Positions 8,864-18,158 of a stretch of 64,000 bases of DNA are shown here, piece by piece; positions within the stretch are counted from its first letter, which is position 1; every line of letters begins with the position of its first letter. A program made the position numbers and the translations under genes. The stretch comes from Roseivirga seohaensis (GTDB taxonomy: Bacteria > Bacteroidota > Bacteroidia > Cytophagales > Cyclobacteriaceae), in NCBI RefSeq assembly GCF_001592945.1, contig NZ_LRPB01000012.1:62001-126000 (forward strand). Reading direction: 5' to 3'. The notes below the pieces were generated by a model. It made no database searches. It was given only the letters and a program-made list of their open reading frames with translations, and was not told where the DNA came from.

Positions 8864-8866
8864 TTC

Positions 8867-10024
8867 TTACCATATCAATTCGAACCGCTTAAAGCTCATA
8901 AAATCTTCTTTATTCTCGGAGTTTTCTGGATGGTTAATGGAAATGTAAAGACCATCTTTTCCAACAAATGAATTGTAGGGAGCCAGCTTTGCGTTTTTCC
9001 CGAAGTACGTTTCTCCAACTGGATTCAAGTCCTTATCCAATATTAGAATTGAAAAAGTTTTAGGGAATGACAAAAGCTGAGAGATATTGTCTCCCTCTTG
9101 TATTTCAACCGCTGGAAAGCAAAACCTGTAATATACCTCTCGGTATTGATCATAAATAATGTTTCCATAATGAGGTGTCACAATCGGATACATCCCTCTA
9201 TCCTCTGGCGAACCATCTGTAGGGTAGCGGTCGATGCTTTTCTTAAAATATTTACTTTCTGCTAGTACAGGCGTGAGTTTTGAGTTTGGCGAATCTGAAT
9301 AATAAACATTATGATCTCCAAAAAATGAATAAACAAACTTAGAGCCAGCGCTCATACTGAAACGGAAATAAGTCTTTTTGTCTCCCCAATATCCCTTCGG
9401 GAAAAAATGTGGAAGGGGAGTGGTTTGGCCAGAAGTAAGATCAATAGAATATGCTAAATGTGTAGAGGCCATTTGATCGTCTGAGAGTAAGTATGGATTC
9501 CCCATAAAACTAGTTTTCACTATTAGATTGCCGTTTGTTAATGCCGAGTTCGAGGGGAAAGCACTAGGTCTAAACGAGGCTTTGGTATAGCCCAATGGAG
9601 GTTCATATTTTAATCCTTCCACTGAACCTTTTAAAATGTTGGAAGTGTAAACTGAATTTTTGTTAGCAGGGAAAATAATGATACTGTCGAATCGAACAAT
9701 ATGAAAGGCTGAGATTTCTCCTACTCCCTTTGGTCCATCAATATCATAAGAGTGTTGGTAAACCAGTTTCTGCTCATTAAGGGAGTAAGCCTGAATTTCA
9801 TTGGTTTGCTGATTTAGGGAAAACAACAAACCGTCCTCAGAATTATCGTGGTAGGCTAAGAAGCTACTGACATTTGAGGTACTATTATCTATGGGGAAGT
9901 TAATAGTTTCACTGGGGACTAAGCTTGCCTCAGGCTTGTCTTTTAGCTTGGAGTTTCCACAGCCGAAGATCAAAAAACTAAAGGCTATAATAGCGAGAGT
10001 GTAAAGGCTTTGTTTCGTTTTCAT
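8867..10024 (-). CDS. DUF4221-type lipoprotein
   Basis: A 385-residue lipoprotein with lipobox LIFGC at the end of the signal peptide. The remaining protein is rich in beta-strands and aromatic residues with no catalytic motif, and reads like the DUF4221/six-bladed beta-propeller proteins abundant in Bacteroidota (for example KGVGEISAFHIVRFDSIIIF). Function unknown. It is convergent with the MarR gene, with only 3 bases between the stop codons. Confidence 0.65.
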   Translation of the reverse strand: MKTKQSLYTLAIIAFSFLIFGCGNSKLKDKPEASLVPSETINFPIDNSTSNVSSFLAYHDNSEDGLLFSLNQQTNEIQAYSLNEQKLVYQHSYDIDGPKGVGEISAFHIVRFDSIIIFPANKNSVYTSNILKGSVEGLKYEPPLGYTKASFRPSAFPSNSALTNGNLIVKTSFMGNPYLLSDDQMASTHLAYSIDLTSGQTTPLPHFFPKGYWGDKKTYFRFSMSAGSKFVYSFFGDHNVYYSDSPNSKLTPVLAESKYFKKSIDRYPTDGSPEDRGMYPIVTPHYGNIIYDQYREVYYRFCFPAVEIQEGDNISQLLSFPKTFSILILDKDLNPVGETYFGKNAKLAPYNSFVGKDGLYISINHPENSENKEDFMSFKRFELIW

Positions 10025-10238
10025 AAGGTGAATCTAATGTAAACTAAATTTGTAGTTTTATGTAAGGTTGAACAAACATTTCTGCTCTAGTATCGTGCAG
10101 CCTACTGTTCGTGAACGTTCATTTTTCAATGCTACTCTATCTGAATAATTTTTTAAGGTGTTGTTTAACAGTGGATTATATTGATGAATCGAATTAGGTA
10201 TGTTTTTTGGTAAGCAGTTACGTATTAACTTAATAAAC

Positions 10239-11174
10239 ATGCCAAGAATCGTCATTTCTCTTCTTATAACTTTTTGTTCGGTTTGTTTACAAGCTCAATC
10301 ATTTAACCGAACGGAAGTGGTTACTCAGCTTGCTCAAATCATGGATCGCAATTATGTATTTCCAGAGAAGGGAAAGGCCATGAGCGACCTGATTTTATCA
10401 AAACTGAAAAACGGAGAATACAAAGCCATTGAGTCCCCTGACGATTTAGCCAAACAGCTTGATGCCGATTTAAAGTCGGTGGCCAATGACAAGCATATTC
10501 GGGTAAGTTATAACCCTACACGTTTTGAGGCCATTCAGCAAGGTAGCCCGACAGGCGGCAGGCCAGCCCAAGGAAATTACGGCTTTGAAGAGGTAGATAT
10601 TCTTGAGGGAAACATCGGTTATTTGGACCTAAGAGGTTTTTCTGACATCCGCTTTGCGGAAGAAGTAGCAAAGGCAGCAATGGATAAACTGATTCAGTCC
10701 GATGCTATAATCTTCGACCTAAGAAAAAACGGTGGAGGTTCTCCGTCCATGATCAGGTTTATTTCTAGCTACCTTTTTGGTGATAAACCTGTTCACTTAA
10801 ATACTTTTTATTGGCGGCCGAGCGACAGGTATTCAGAAACCTGGACATCCCCAGACTTAGCGTCTGTTTATAAACCGAATGTGCCGGTTTATGTGCTCAC
10901 CAGTAGTTACACTTTTTCGGCTGCAGAAGAGTTTACCTACAACTTAAAAAATTTAAAACGTGCCACCATTATTGGGGAAACCACTGGCGGAGGGGCGCAT
11001 CCAGGTGGACCAATGCTGCTAACAGATGGTTTTATTGTCAATGTGCCTCAAGGCAGAGCCATTAATCCAATTACCAAAACCAACTGGGAAGGAGTGGGGG
11101 TGAAACCCAATATTGAAATCAAAGCTGATGCCGCTTTGGATAAGGCATTGGAGCTTATTAAAGCAAAGAATTAG
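10239..11174 (+). CDS. S41-family peptidase, exported
   Basis: 311 residues from the ATG at 10239, which starts a clear signal peptide (MPRIVISLLITFCSVCLQAQ); the open frame begins 13 codons earlier without a signal-like sequence. The peptidase core contains DLRKNGGGSPSMI and TSSYTFSAAEEFTYNL, the latter holding the catalytic Ser of tail-specific (S41) proteases, followed by GETTGGGAHPGG. The family's PDZ domain is missing, so this is a short tricorn-core/C-terminal-protease relative, often a peptide hydrolase of Bacteroidota. It is followed 18 bases later by a large ABC permease. Confidence 0.88.
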   Translation: MPRIVISLLITFCSVCLQAQSFNRTEVVTQLAQIMDRNYVFPEKGKAMSDLILSKLKNGEYKAIESPDDLAKQLDADLKSVANDKHIRVSYNPTRFEAIQQGSPTGGRPAQGNYGFEEVDILEGNIGYLDLRGFSDIRFAEEVAKAAMDKLIQSDAIIFDLRKNGGGSPSMIRFISSYLFGDKPVHLNTFYWRPSDRYSETWTSPDLASVYKPNVPVYVLTSSYTFSAAEEFTYNLKNLKRATIIGETTGGGAHPGGPMLLTDGFIVNVPQGRAINPITKTNWEGVGVKPNIEIKADAALDKALELIKAKN

Positions 11175-11192
11175 GAAGTCAAGTTTTTAAGT

Positions 11193-13574
11193 ATGATCAA
11201 GAACTACATCAAAATCGCATTCAGAAGTCTATTGAAAAGTAAGGCTACTTCTGTTATTAATGTACTAGGCCTTTCAATTGGTATGGCCTGTTGCATTGTT
11301 ATTTTCTTATTCGTTCAGAATGAAATGTCTTATGACAGATTTCATTCTAAATCAGACAAAATATTTAGGGTGCTCACTATCGACAAGGCACTAGGGGTAA
11401 GTAATAGCTTGGTAGGTATTACACTTCCTGTTTTAGGTGCTTCTATGGAAGATAATTTTCCGGAGGTGGTGAATAGAGTAAGAATGCTGCCGCAAGGAAG
11501 GCAACTGATTACCTACGAGCAGCAAGGCTTCTATACCGATCATTTTGCTTATGCCGAGCCCTCTATCTTTGAAATGTTTGATTTTAAACTGGTAGACGGA
11601 GATGTAGAGAATGCTTTGAAAAACCCCAATACTGTGGTGGTAACTCAGAGTATGGCTCAGAAGACTTTTGGCTCAGATAATCCCATTGGAAAGCGAATTG
11701 ATATTGGAGGTCAGCCGGGTTTGGAAGTGGTTGCGGTAATGAAAGATGTAACCGAAAACAGCCACCTTAATTTCGATGTGATTGTTTCTATGCAGCAGGC
11801 AGATACTACATCGGGCTTTGCGCAATTTCTCAATTCTTGGCGAAGCATCAGTATGGTTACTTATGTGGAGCTGGCCAATCCGGCCAGTGAAGAAAGTGTG
11901 GAGGAGAAAATGGAAACCTTGATTAGAGCGAATAATGTAGGAGAAAACTTCAGTGTTACACTACAACCACTAAAGGATGTCCATTTAAAATCGAGCGGAA
12001 TTCTTTTCGAGAACTACAACTTGAATAAAACTGATGAAGGTTATGTATATACACTAGCAGCAGTTGGGCTTTTTGTAATGTTGATCGCGTCTTTCAACTT
12101 TATGAATTTATCTACGGCCAGATCGGCCAATAGGGCGATGGAAGTGGGGGTACGAAAAGTGTTTGGGGCAGTGAAAAAACAGCTCATCAATCAATTTATG
12201 GTAGAATCAGTTTTCCTTTGCCTTTTCTCCCTGTTCGTAGCCATAGGTTTAGTCGCAGCTTTAGGCTCTTTTGTCAATCTTCCGTTTAGTAATAACTTGG
12301 CCATTCACTTTATTTCTAACCCAGTCTGGGTTGTTGGGGCATTGGTTTTTACTGTAATTCTAGGCTTGTTTTCTGGGAGTTACCCAGCCTTTATGCTGTC
12401 TAGTTTCAGTCCAATTAGTATTCTTCGCGGTTCATTTAAAACCAGCGGAAAAGGAGTTTTACTAAGAAAATCCTTGGTGGTTTTTCAGTTTATGGTGTCC
12501 ATAGTGATGATTATTGGAACTGCCATTGTTTATGACCAACTGCAACTTTTACGCAATGCCGACAAAGGTTTTGATACGGAGCAAATTCTCACTTTAGATG
12601 TAAGTCATCCAAGCCTGCAACCTTCCATTCAAGTGCTTAAAAATAAGCTAGAGCAAAACCCTTCCATTTTGGCCACGGCCGGAACCGCCTCTATGCCGGG
12701 AAGAACCTTTGGCCGAAGAGGTGTGCGGCCTGAGGGTGCTGCGCCAGATGATACCTGGATTGTTAGTGTGCTTAATTTCGATGAACATTTTGTGGACTTA
12801 ATGGGAATGGAAATTGCCCAAGGAAGACTTTTCAATCGAGAAATAACTACAGATCAGCAACAGGCAGTAATGATTAATGAGGCCATGGCAAAGCAGCTGG
12901 GTTGGGAGAATCCTATTGGTAAAAAACTAACTTTTGGTCAAAACGAGTCTACCATTATTGGCGTAGTGAAGGATTTTCATTTCGCTTCACTTCGCTATCA
13001 AATAGAACCGCTGGCTATGTTTTACAGTCCTGATGGAGGAGGTAGTTTAGCCGTTAAATTGAATGCCGCGGATATAAGCAAAACAATGGCTTTTGTGCAA
13101 TCTACTTGGGACGAAGTGTTTCCAAATAGCCCTTTGGAATATCGTTTTTTTGATGAAGAATTTGGTCAGCAATATCAGTCCGATGAAAAGTTCGGCACCT
13201 TAGTTTTTAGCTTTACTTGGCTCGCCATTTTTATTGCTTGCTTGGGTTTGTTTGGCCTTTCGGCTTTTACTGCACAACAAAAAATCAAGGAAATAGGAGT
13301 AAGAAAAGTGTTAGGAGCTTCTGTTTTGGGTATTGTTGTATTGCTTTCGAACCAGTTTACTAAGCTTATCATTCTTGCTGTGGTTTTGGCCAGCCCCTTG
13401 GCCTACTATATGATGGAATACTGGTTGAGTGATTTCGCCTATCGTGTAGAAATTAACTGGCTTTGGTTTTTAGCATCTGCCATCGTGGCATTGCTTATCG
13501 CTTTAGCTACGGTCACCTATCAATCCGTAAAAGCGGCAATGGTTAATCCTGCCAAATCATTGAGGTATGAATGA
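11193..13574 (+). CDS. ABC transporter permease, MacB/FtsX type (large)
   Basis: A 793-residue membrane protein with the usual double layout: N-terminal helix, periplasmic MacB core domain, FtsX domain (helices around 285-430), a second helix and periplasmic domain, and a C-terminal FtsX domain. EVGVRKVFGA and EIGVRKVLGA mark the two coupling-helix regions. No ATPase is encoded next to it. Members act in mechanotransmission, lipoprotein or peptide export, but the substrate cannot be told. It is probably cotranscribed with the S41 peptidase. Confidence 0.9.
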   Translation: MIKNYIKIAFRSLLKSKATSVINVLGLSIGMACCIVIFLFVQNEMSYDRFHSKSDKIFRVLTIDKALGVSNSLVGITLPVLGASMEDNFPEVVNRVRMLPQGRQLITYEQQGFYTDHFAYAEPSIFEMFDFKLVDGDVENALKNPNTVVVTQSMAQKTFGSDNPIGKRIDIGGQPGLEVVAVMKDVTENSHLNFDVIVSMQQADTTSGFAQFLNSWRSISMVTYVELANPASEESVEEKMETLIRANNVGENFSVTLQPLKDVHLKSSGILFENYNLNKTDEGYVYTLAAVGLFVMLIASFNFMNLSTARSANRAMEVGVRKVFGAVKKQLINQFMVESVFLCLFSLFVAIGLVAALGSFVNLPFSNNLAIHFISNPVWVVGALVFTVILGLFSGSYPAFMLSSFSPISILRGSFKTSGKGVLLRKSLVVFQFMVSIVMIIGTAIVYDQLQLLRNADKGFDTEQILTLDVSHPSLQPSIQVLKNKLEQNPSILATAGTASMPGRTFGRRGVRPEGAAPDDTWIVSVLNFDEHFVDLMGMEIAQGRLFNREITTDQQQAVMINEAMAKQLGWENPIGKKLTFGQNESTIIGVVKDFHFASLRYQIEPLAMFYSPDGGGSLAVKLNAADISKTMAFVQSTWDEVFPNSPLEYRFFDEEFGQQYQSDEKFGTLVFSFTWLAIFIACLGLFGLSAFTAQQKIKEIGVRKVLGASVLGIVVLLSNQFTKLIILAVVLASPLAYYMMEYWLSDFAYRVEINWLWFLASAIVALLIALATVTYQSVKAAMVNPAKSLRYE

Positions 13575-13758
13575 GTAGAATTTAGCAAACTTTAACATAA
13601 CGGAGAGTAAGGGTCGTAACCTAAATGCTTAGAATTGGTTTAATTGTTGTTACCCAAAGAATGTGACCATCGGTAAAGACGAAAAGCGCTTATTTTCGTT
13701 AGATTTATATCCTTACCTCTATTTGGGTTTTTTGAGTTTGAAAAGCTTACTACGTATT

Positions 13759-15822
13759 ATGAAATTGTTTAAAAAGTTGATTATCATACCTGCTCTCATA
13801 CTATTGGGCAGCACCAATATTTACGCTTCCGATGCGGCTGATACTACAAAATATTTGCAGCCGAAAGCTGAGCACATCAAGGAAGCCATTATGGTTACGC
13901 AAATCCTTGATTATTTCCACTACCGAGATGTTGATTTAAATGACTCATTGTCATCTGTCATCCTTGATAATTTCATTGAATCACTAGATGCGAGTAAAAA
14001 TTACTTTTTGGCTTCAGATATCAAGTCATTTCAAAAATACCGATTTGCCTTTGATGATGATTTGAAACGAGGAAATTTAGTGCCAGCATTCTACATTTTT
14101 AATATTTATAAGAAGCGTGTTGAAGAACGCTTAAAATATGCGTTGGCAGAGTCAAAAAAGAAATTTGATTTTACGAAAAACGAAGAGTTTGTTTTTGATA
14201 GAGAGAAGGCTCCGTACCCACAGTCACTTCAAGAGCAAGATGAGCTTTGGAGAAAAGTTGTAAAACATCAGGCTTTAAGTTTAAAGCTTAGCGGTTCTGA
14301 TGATAAAAAGATTTCTGAAACGCTTGTTACGCGTTATGAGCGTTTCAAAAGCAATGTAGATAAATACAATAGCACAGATGTCTTCGAGATTTTAATGAAC
14401 TCTGTAACCGAAGCCTTCGATCCACATACCAATTATTTTGGACCAAGAAGTGCCGAAGATTTTCAGCGTGAAAGCTCTAAAGCCATGGAAGGAATTGGAG
14501 CAACTTTGCAGCAAGATGATGATTTCACCAAGATTGTTGAGTTGCGCCCTGGTGGTCCGGCTTTCTTAAGTGGCCAAATCGATATTGACGATAGAGTAGT
14601 AGGTATAGCTCAAGGAGCCGATGGTGAAATGGTTGATGTTGTAGGCTGGAGGTCTGATGAAGTGGCAGGTCAAATTAGAGGGCCCAAAGGAACCTTGGTT
14701 AGAATTGAATTTTTACCTGCCGGTAGACCAATTGGTAGCCAAACCAAAATAGTAAATATTGTTCGAGATAAAATCAAGTACGATGAAGCCAAGGCGAAAA
14801 GCCAAGTGGTGCAGTATGAAGAAGGTGGTAAAACATACAACTTAGGTATAATTACCCTTCCCGATTTTTATTTGGATTCAGAAGGTCTTGAAGAAGGTGA
14901 AAAGGATTTTAGTAGTGCCACCAGTGACGTTAAAAAGTTAATCACTCAACTGCAAGAAGATGGGGTTGATGGCGTGATGCTTGACCTTAGAAATAATGGT
15001 GGAGGCTCTCTGCTTGAGGCCATAAGTTTATCAGGGCTGTTCTTGCCAGGTGGGCCAGTGGTTCAAATCAAATACGCCAACGGGCAAATTGCCAAAGAAG
15101 ACGATAAAGAGAAAATGTTTTATTCGGGGCCATTGAGCGTAATGACCAACCGTTTTTCAGCTTCGGCTTCTGAGATTTTTGCTGGAGCATTGCAGGATTA
15201 CAAAAGAGCGGTGATTGTTGGTGAGCAAACTTACGGAAAGGGTACAGTTCAAAACGTAAGAGGTTTGAATGATTTCTTAAGAGAACCGACTACCGATGAA
15301 TTAGGCTTGATTAAATACACAATTGCCAAGTTCTATAGAGTATCGGGAAGTAGCACTCAACATTTAGGGGTTTCGCCAGATATTAGTCTACCGTCTGCTT
15401 TTAGTGCCGAAGAATTTGGCGAAAGTTCTAAGCCAAGTGCCCTACCTTGGGATAAAATTCCAGCAGCAAAGTTTACTCCTCTTGATTATGTAGACAATGA
15501 TTTGATTGCTCAGCTGAGAAAATCGCATGAGAAAAGGTTAAAGACGGATCAGAGCTTAATTGATTACCAATATGATATTAATGAACTGAACAAAGCAAGA
15601 GCGAAAACTACAGTTTCATTAAACTATGAAGTGCGTAAGAAAGAAGCTGCAGACTTTGAAGCTAAAAGAGATGCTAGAGTGAAAATCGGAGACTCATTAA
15701 AAGAGCTAGGTTCAAGCAAAGGTGTGAAAAACCATGCTTTAGACGAATTGAAAGATCCTTTCTTAAAAGAGAGTATTATACTTCTGGCAGAACAGATTGC
15801 CGCCAAGAGAAGTAAAGGATAA
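13759..15822 (+). CDS. prc: tail-specific protease, S41A (Prc-like)
   Basis: 687 residues from the ATG at 13759, which begins a signal peptide (MKLFKKLIIIPALILLGSTN); the frame is open back to 13663 with no signal-like sequence. The order is helical N-domain, PDZ (about 245-330; GIGATLQQDD, ELRPGGPA), then the S41 core with NRFSASASEIFAGAL (Ser nucleophile) and TYGKGTVQ (general-base Lys). The C-terminal coiled, charged domain resembles DUF3340. The length matches E. coli Prc/Tsp. It probably degrades proteins by their C-termini in the periplasm. Monocistronic, ended by a strong hairpin. Confidence 0.93.
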   Translation: MKLFKKLIIIPALILLGSTNIYASDAADTTKYLQPKAEHIKEAIMVTQILDYFHYRDVDLNDSLSSVILDNFIESLDASKNYFLASDIKSFQKYRFAFDDDLKRGNLVPAFYIFNIYKKRVEERLKYALAESKKKFDFTKNEEFVFDREKAPYPQSLQEQDELWRKVVKHQALSLKLSGSDDKKISETLVTRYERFKSNVDKYNSTDVFEILMNSVTEAFDPHTNYFGPRSAEDFQRESSKAMEGIGATLQQDDDFTKIVELRPGGPAFLSGQIDIDDRVVGIAQGADGEMVDVVGWRSDEVAGQIRGPKGTLVRIEFLPAGRPIGSQTKIVNIVRDKIKYDEAKAKSQVVQYEEGGKTYNLGIITLPDFYLDSEGLEEGEKDFSSATSDVKKLITQLQEDGVDGVMLDLRNNGGGSLLEAISLSGLFLPGGPVVQIKYANGQIAKEDDKEKMFYSGPLSVMTNRFSASASEIFAGALQDYKRAVIVGEQTYGKGTVQNVRGLNDFLREPTTDELGLIKYTIAKFYRVSGSSTQHLGVSPDISLPSAFSAEEFGESSKPSALPWDKIPAAKFTPLDYVDNDLIAQLRKSHEKRLKTDQSLIDYQYDINELNKARAKTTVSLNYEVRKKEAADFEAKRDARVKIGDSLKELGSSKGVKNHALDELKDPFLKESIILLAEQIAAKRSKG

Positions 15823-15844
15823 GTAGAATAAACGATTTAAAATA

Positions 15845-15880
15845 AAAATGGCTGGACTTCAGAAGAGGTCCAGCCATTTT
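15845..15880. terminator. bidirectional terminator between prc and rny
   Basis: The arms AAAATGGCTGGAC and GTCCAGCCATTTT pair perfectly (13 bp) around a 10-base loop. A-rich and T-rich flanks on both sides allow termination of both convergent genes. Confidence 0.9.
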
Positions 15881-15931
15881 ATTTTTCCCCAGATCAAAAC
15901 CTAATTAGAGATTCGCGATCTGGATATAATT

Positions 15932-17497
15932 TTATTTAGCGTAGTTAACCGCTCTCATTTCGCGAATCACCGTCACCTTAATTTGTCCTGGGTATTGCAT
16001 GTCTTTTTCGATTTTCTGCGAAATATCAAACGAAAGCTGACCAGCAGTAGTATCAGAAACCGAATCGGCATCTACTAAAACTCTAAGTTCTCTACCTGCT
16101 TGAATTGCGTAACATTTGTTTACACCATCAAAGTCTAGGGCGAGCGCCTCAAGGTCTTTTAATCGTTTGATGTACGATTCCATCACTTCTCTTCTAGCAC
16201 CTGGGCGAGCTCCTGAAATGGCGTCACAAGCTTGAATAAGTGGAGAGATCATTGAAGTCATTTCGATTTCATCGTGGTGTGCTCCAATTGCATTACAAAT
16301 TTCAGGATGCTCCTTATATTTTTGAGCCAATTCCATTCCTAATAATGCGTGAGGAATTTCTGGCTCTTCTGGCCATACTTTCCCAATATCATGAAGTAAC
16401 CCTGCTCTTTTTGCACGCTTGGCGTTTAAGCCTAGCTCTGAAGCCATTGTGGCGCAAAGTCTGGCTACTTCTCTTGAATGTTGAAGTAGGTTTTGGCCAT
16501 AAGAAGATCTGAATCTCATTCTACCAACTAATTTGATGAGCTCAGGGTGGAGGCCATGAATACCTAAGTCAATCACGGTTCTTTCGCCAATTTCTACAAT
16601 TTCCTCCTCAATATTTTGTGTGGTTTTGGTAACGACTTCTTCAATCCTCGCTGGGTGAATTCTACCATCGGTAACTAGCCTATGTAATGAAAGTCGAGCG
16701 ACTTCTCTTCTTACTGGATCGAAGCCAGAAATGATGATGGCTTCAGGCGTATCGTCAACAATGATTTCTACTCCAGTTGCCGCCTCTAGTGCGCGAATGT
16801 TCCTTCCTTCCCTACCAATGATTTTACCTTTAACATCATCGCTTTCTATATTGAAAATAGATACACAGTTTTCTACTGCGTGTTCTGTAGCTGTTCTTTG
16901 AATAGATTCAATGACAATCTTTTTTGCCTCTTTTGCGCCCGTAAGCTTGGCTTCATCAATAATATCTTTGATGAGTACTGATGCTTTCGATTCTGCTTCA
17001 ACCTTTAAGGTTTCCATCAATTGTTCGCGGGCTTCGTCAGCTGAAAGTTGGGCTACTTTTTCAAGTGCTTTTACTTTTTCATCTACCTTCTTTTCAAGGT
17101 CTTCTTTTCGCTTTCTAACAATTTCTAGCTGTGCTTCTACATTCTCTTTGGTACTATCAACTTCAGCTTCTTTTCGCTTTAATTTTTCTAGTTGCGCATT
17201 GAGAGTAGCTTCTTTTTGTTTCAGCTTGTTTTCATTGCTAATGATTTGGTTTTTCTTACGATTAACCTCGTCTTCAAATTCAGATTTTAGCTGTAGGTAC
17301 TTTTCTTTGGCCTCAAGAATTCTGTCTTTTTTGAGGGTTTCGGCTGTAAGTTCAGCCTCTTTCATTATTAATTTGCCTTTTTCTTCAAGTTCTTGGGCGG
17401 CCTTCTTGTTAACTTTTTGTAACAGAAGTCTCCCTATGAACACCCCTATAGCCAACGCTCCGATGGCCGTAATGAGGATTGTAACTGTTTCTCCCAT
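15932..17497 (-). CDS. rny: ribonuclease Y
   Basis: 521 residues, the usual length. An N-terminal membrane helix (about 6-25) is followed by a long charged coiled coil to about 190, a KH domain with [17 protein letters not shown], and an HD domain with [12 protein letters not shown] and a HHDEIE motif. RNase Y is a membrane-anchored endoribonuclease that starts mRNA decay. The gene follows zapA with a 63-base gap. The order pheT, coiled-coil gene, zapA, rny is a familiar arrangement in Bacteroidota. Confidence 0.96.
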   Translation of the reverse strand: MGETVTILITAIGALAIGVFIGRLLLQKVNKKAAQELEEKGKLIMKEAELTAETLKKDRILEAKEKYLQLKSEFEDEVNRKKNQIISNENKLKQKEATLNAQLEKLKRKEAEVDSTKENVEAQLEIVRKRKEDLEKKVDEKVKALEKVAQLSADEAREQLMETLKVEAESKASVLIKDIIDEAKLTGAKEAKKIVIESIQRTATEHAVENCVSIFNIESDDVKGKIIGREGRNIRALEAATGVEIIVDDTPEAIIISGFDPVRREVARLSLHRLVTDGRIHPARIEEVVTKTTQNIEEEIVEIGERTVIDLGIHGLHPELIKLVGRMRFRSSYGQNLLQHSREVARLCATMASELGLNAKRAKRAGLLHDIGKVWPEEPEIPHALLGMELAQKYKEHPEICNAIGAHHDEIEMTSMISPLIQACDAISGARPGARREVMESYIKRLKDLEALALDFDGVNKCYAIQAGRELRVLVDADSVSDTTAGQLSFDISQKIEKDMQYPGQIKVTVIREMRAVNYAK

Positions 17498-17560
17498 ATG
17501 TGAATCTATAGGTAGAATTGGAAGTGTATTGAAACGTATTCTAAAGCGATATTTAAGGAA

Positions 17561-17851
17561 TTAGGAGAGGGCGGTTTTAATTATGTTTTCAAGTTGATCT
17601 AATTGGTCAGAGGTGGTAGAATCTATTGATGCTACTTCGCTTTCCACTTTCATCTTTGCGATTAAACTATCAAATGCAACCATTGCCAATAGATCTTCTT
17701 TATCATCTATGCCAAATTGGTCTCTGTAAGATCGTAATTTCTCATTTATAATCTTGCCTGCATTACGTACCCTTTGCTCCTCTTCAGGTTTAACTTTCAT
17801 GGGGTACTCTCGGTCCCCAATTTTGATTTTTATTGATAGAATGTCTACCAT
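17561..17851 (-). CDS. zapA: cell division protein ZapA
   Basis: A 96-residue protein: N-terminal strands with IKIGDREYPMKVKPEEEQRV, then two helices with DQFGIDDKEDLLAMVAFDSL. This is the ZapA layout, a small dimer/tetramer that bundles FtsZ filaments at the Z-ring. It lies 9 bases after the preceding coiled-coil gene, in the pheT operon. The identification rests on fold pattern and neighbours. Confidence 0.88.
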   Translation of the reverse strand: MVDILSIKIKIGDREYPMKVKPEEEQRVRNAGKIINEKLRSYRDQFGIDDKEDLLAMVAFDSLIAKMKVESEVASIDSTTSDQLDQLENIIKTALS

Positions 17852-17860
17852 ATGATAATA

Positions 17861-18157
17861 CTACTCACTTAAATGAGCAATACATTTATCTATTTCCTTA
17901 ATGTACTCGTTTAACTTATGTTTCAACGCTGTAGACTCTTCCTTTTCTACGGTTGTGTTTGATACAATTTTAGTGATTTTATCCTGATTTTGAAAATCAG
18001 CAATTTGAGATCGAAGACTAACAATTTGTCCTTTTAGCTCAGTGTTTTGGTTTGCTAACGCTTTGTTCTCTTGCTTCAATGCTTCATGTTTATTCACCAG
18101 TTGCTTCAACTGTTGTTGTACATGATCTAAACGTTGAAAAAGCGATAATTCTGCCAT
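17861..18157 (-). CDS. coiled-coil protein next to zapA
   Basis: A 98-residue all-helical protein. From residue 5 to about 60 there is a clear heptad pattern (LDHVQQQLKQLVNKHEALKQ, then ENKALANQNTEL), followed by a second helix. It resembles small divisome coiled coils such as ZapB, though sequence identity cannot be claimed. It starts one base after the stop of pheT and ends 9 bases before zapA, so it is cotranscribed with both. A ZapA partner role is an inference. Confidence 0.75.
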   Translation of the reverse strand: MAELSLFQRLDHVQQQLKQLVNKHEALKQENKALANQNTELKGQIVSLRSQIADFQNQDKITKIVSNTTVEKEESTALKHKLNEYIKEIDKCIAHLSE

Positions 18158-18158
18158 T

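Noticed and set aside
13663-13758. Longer start for the tail-specific protease
   Set aside because: The extra 32 residues would bury the obvious signal peptide.
17498-17560. Possible 6S RNA next to zapA, as in other bacteria
   Set aside because: Only 63 bases are free and no characteristic structure can be seen.
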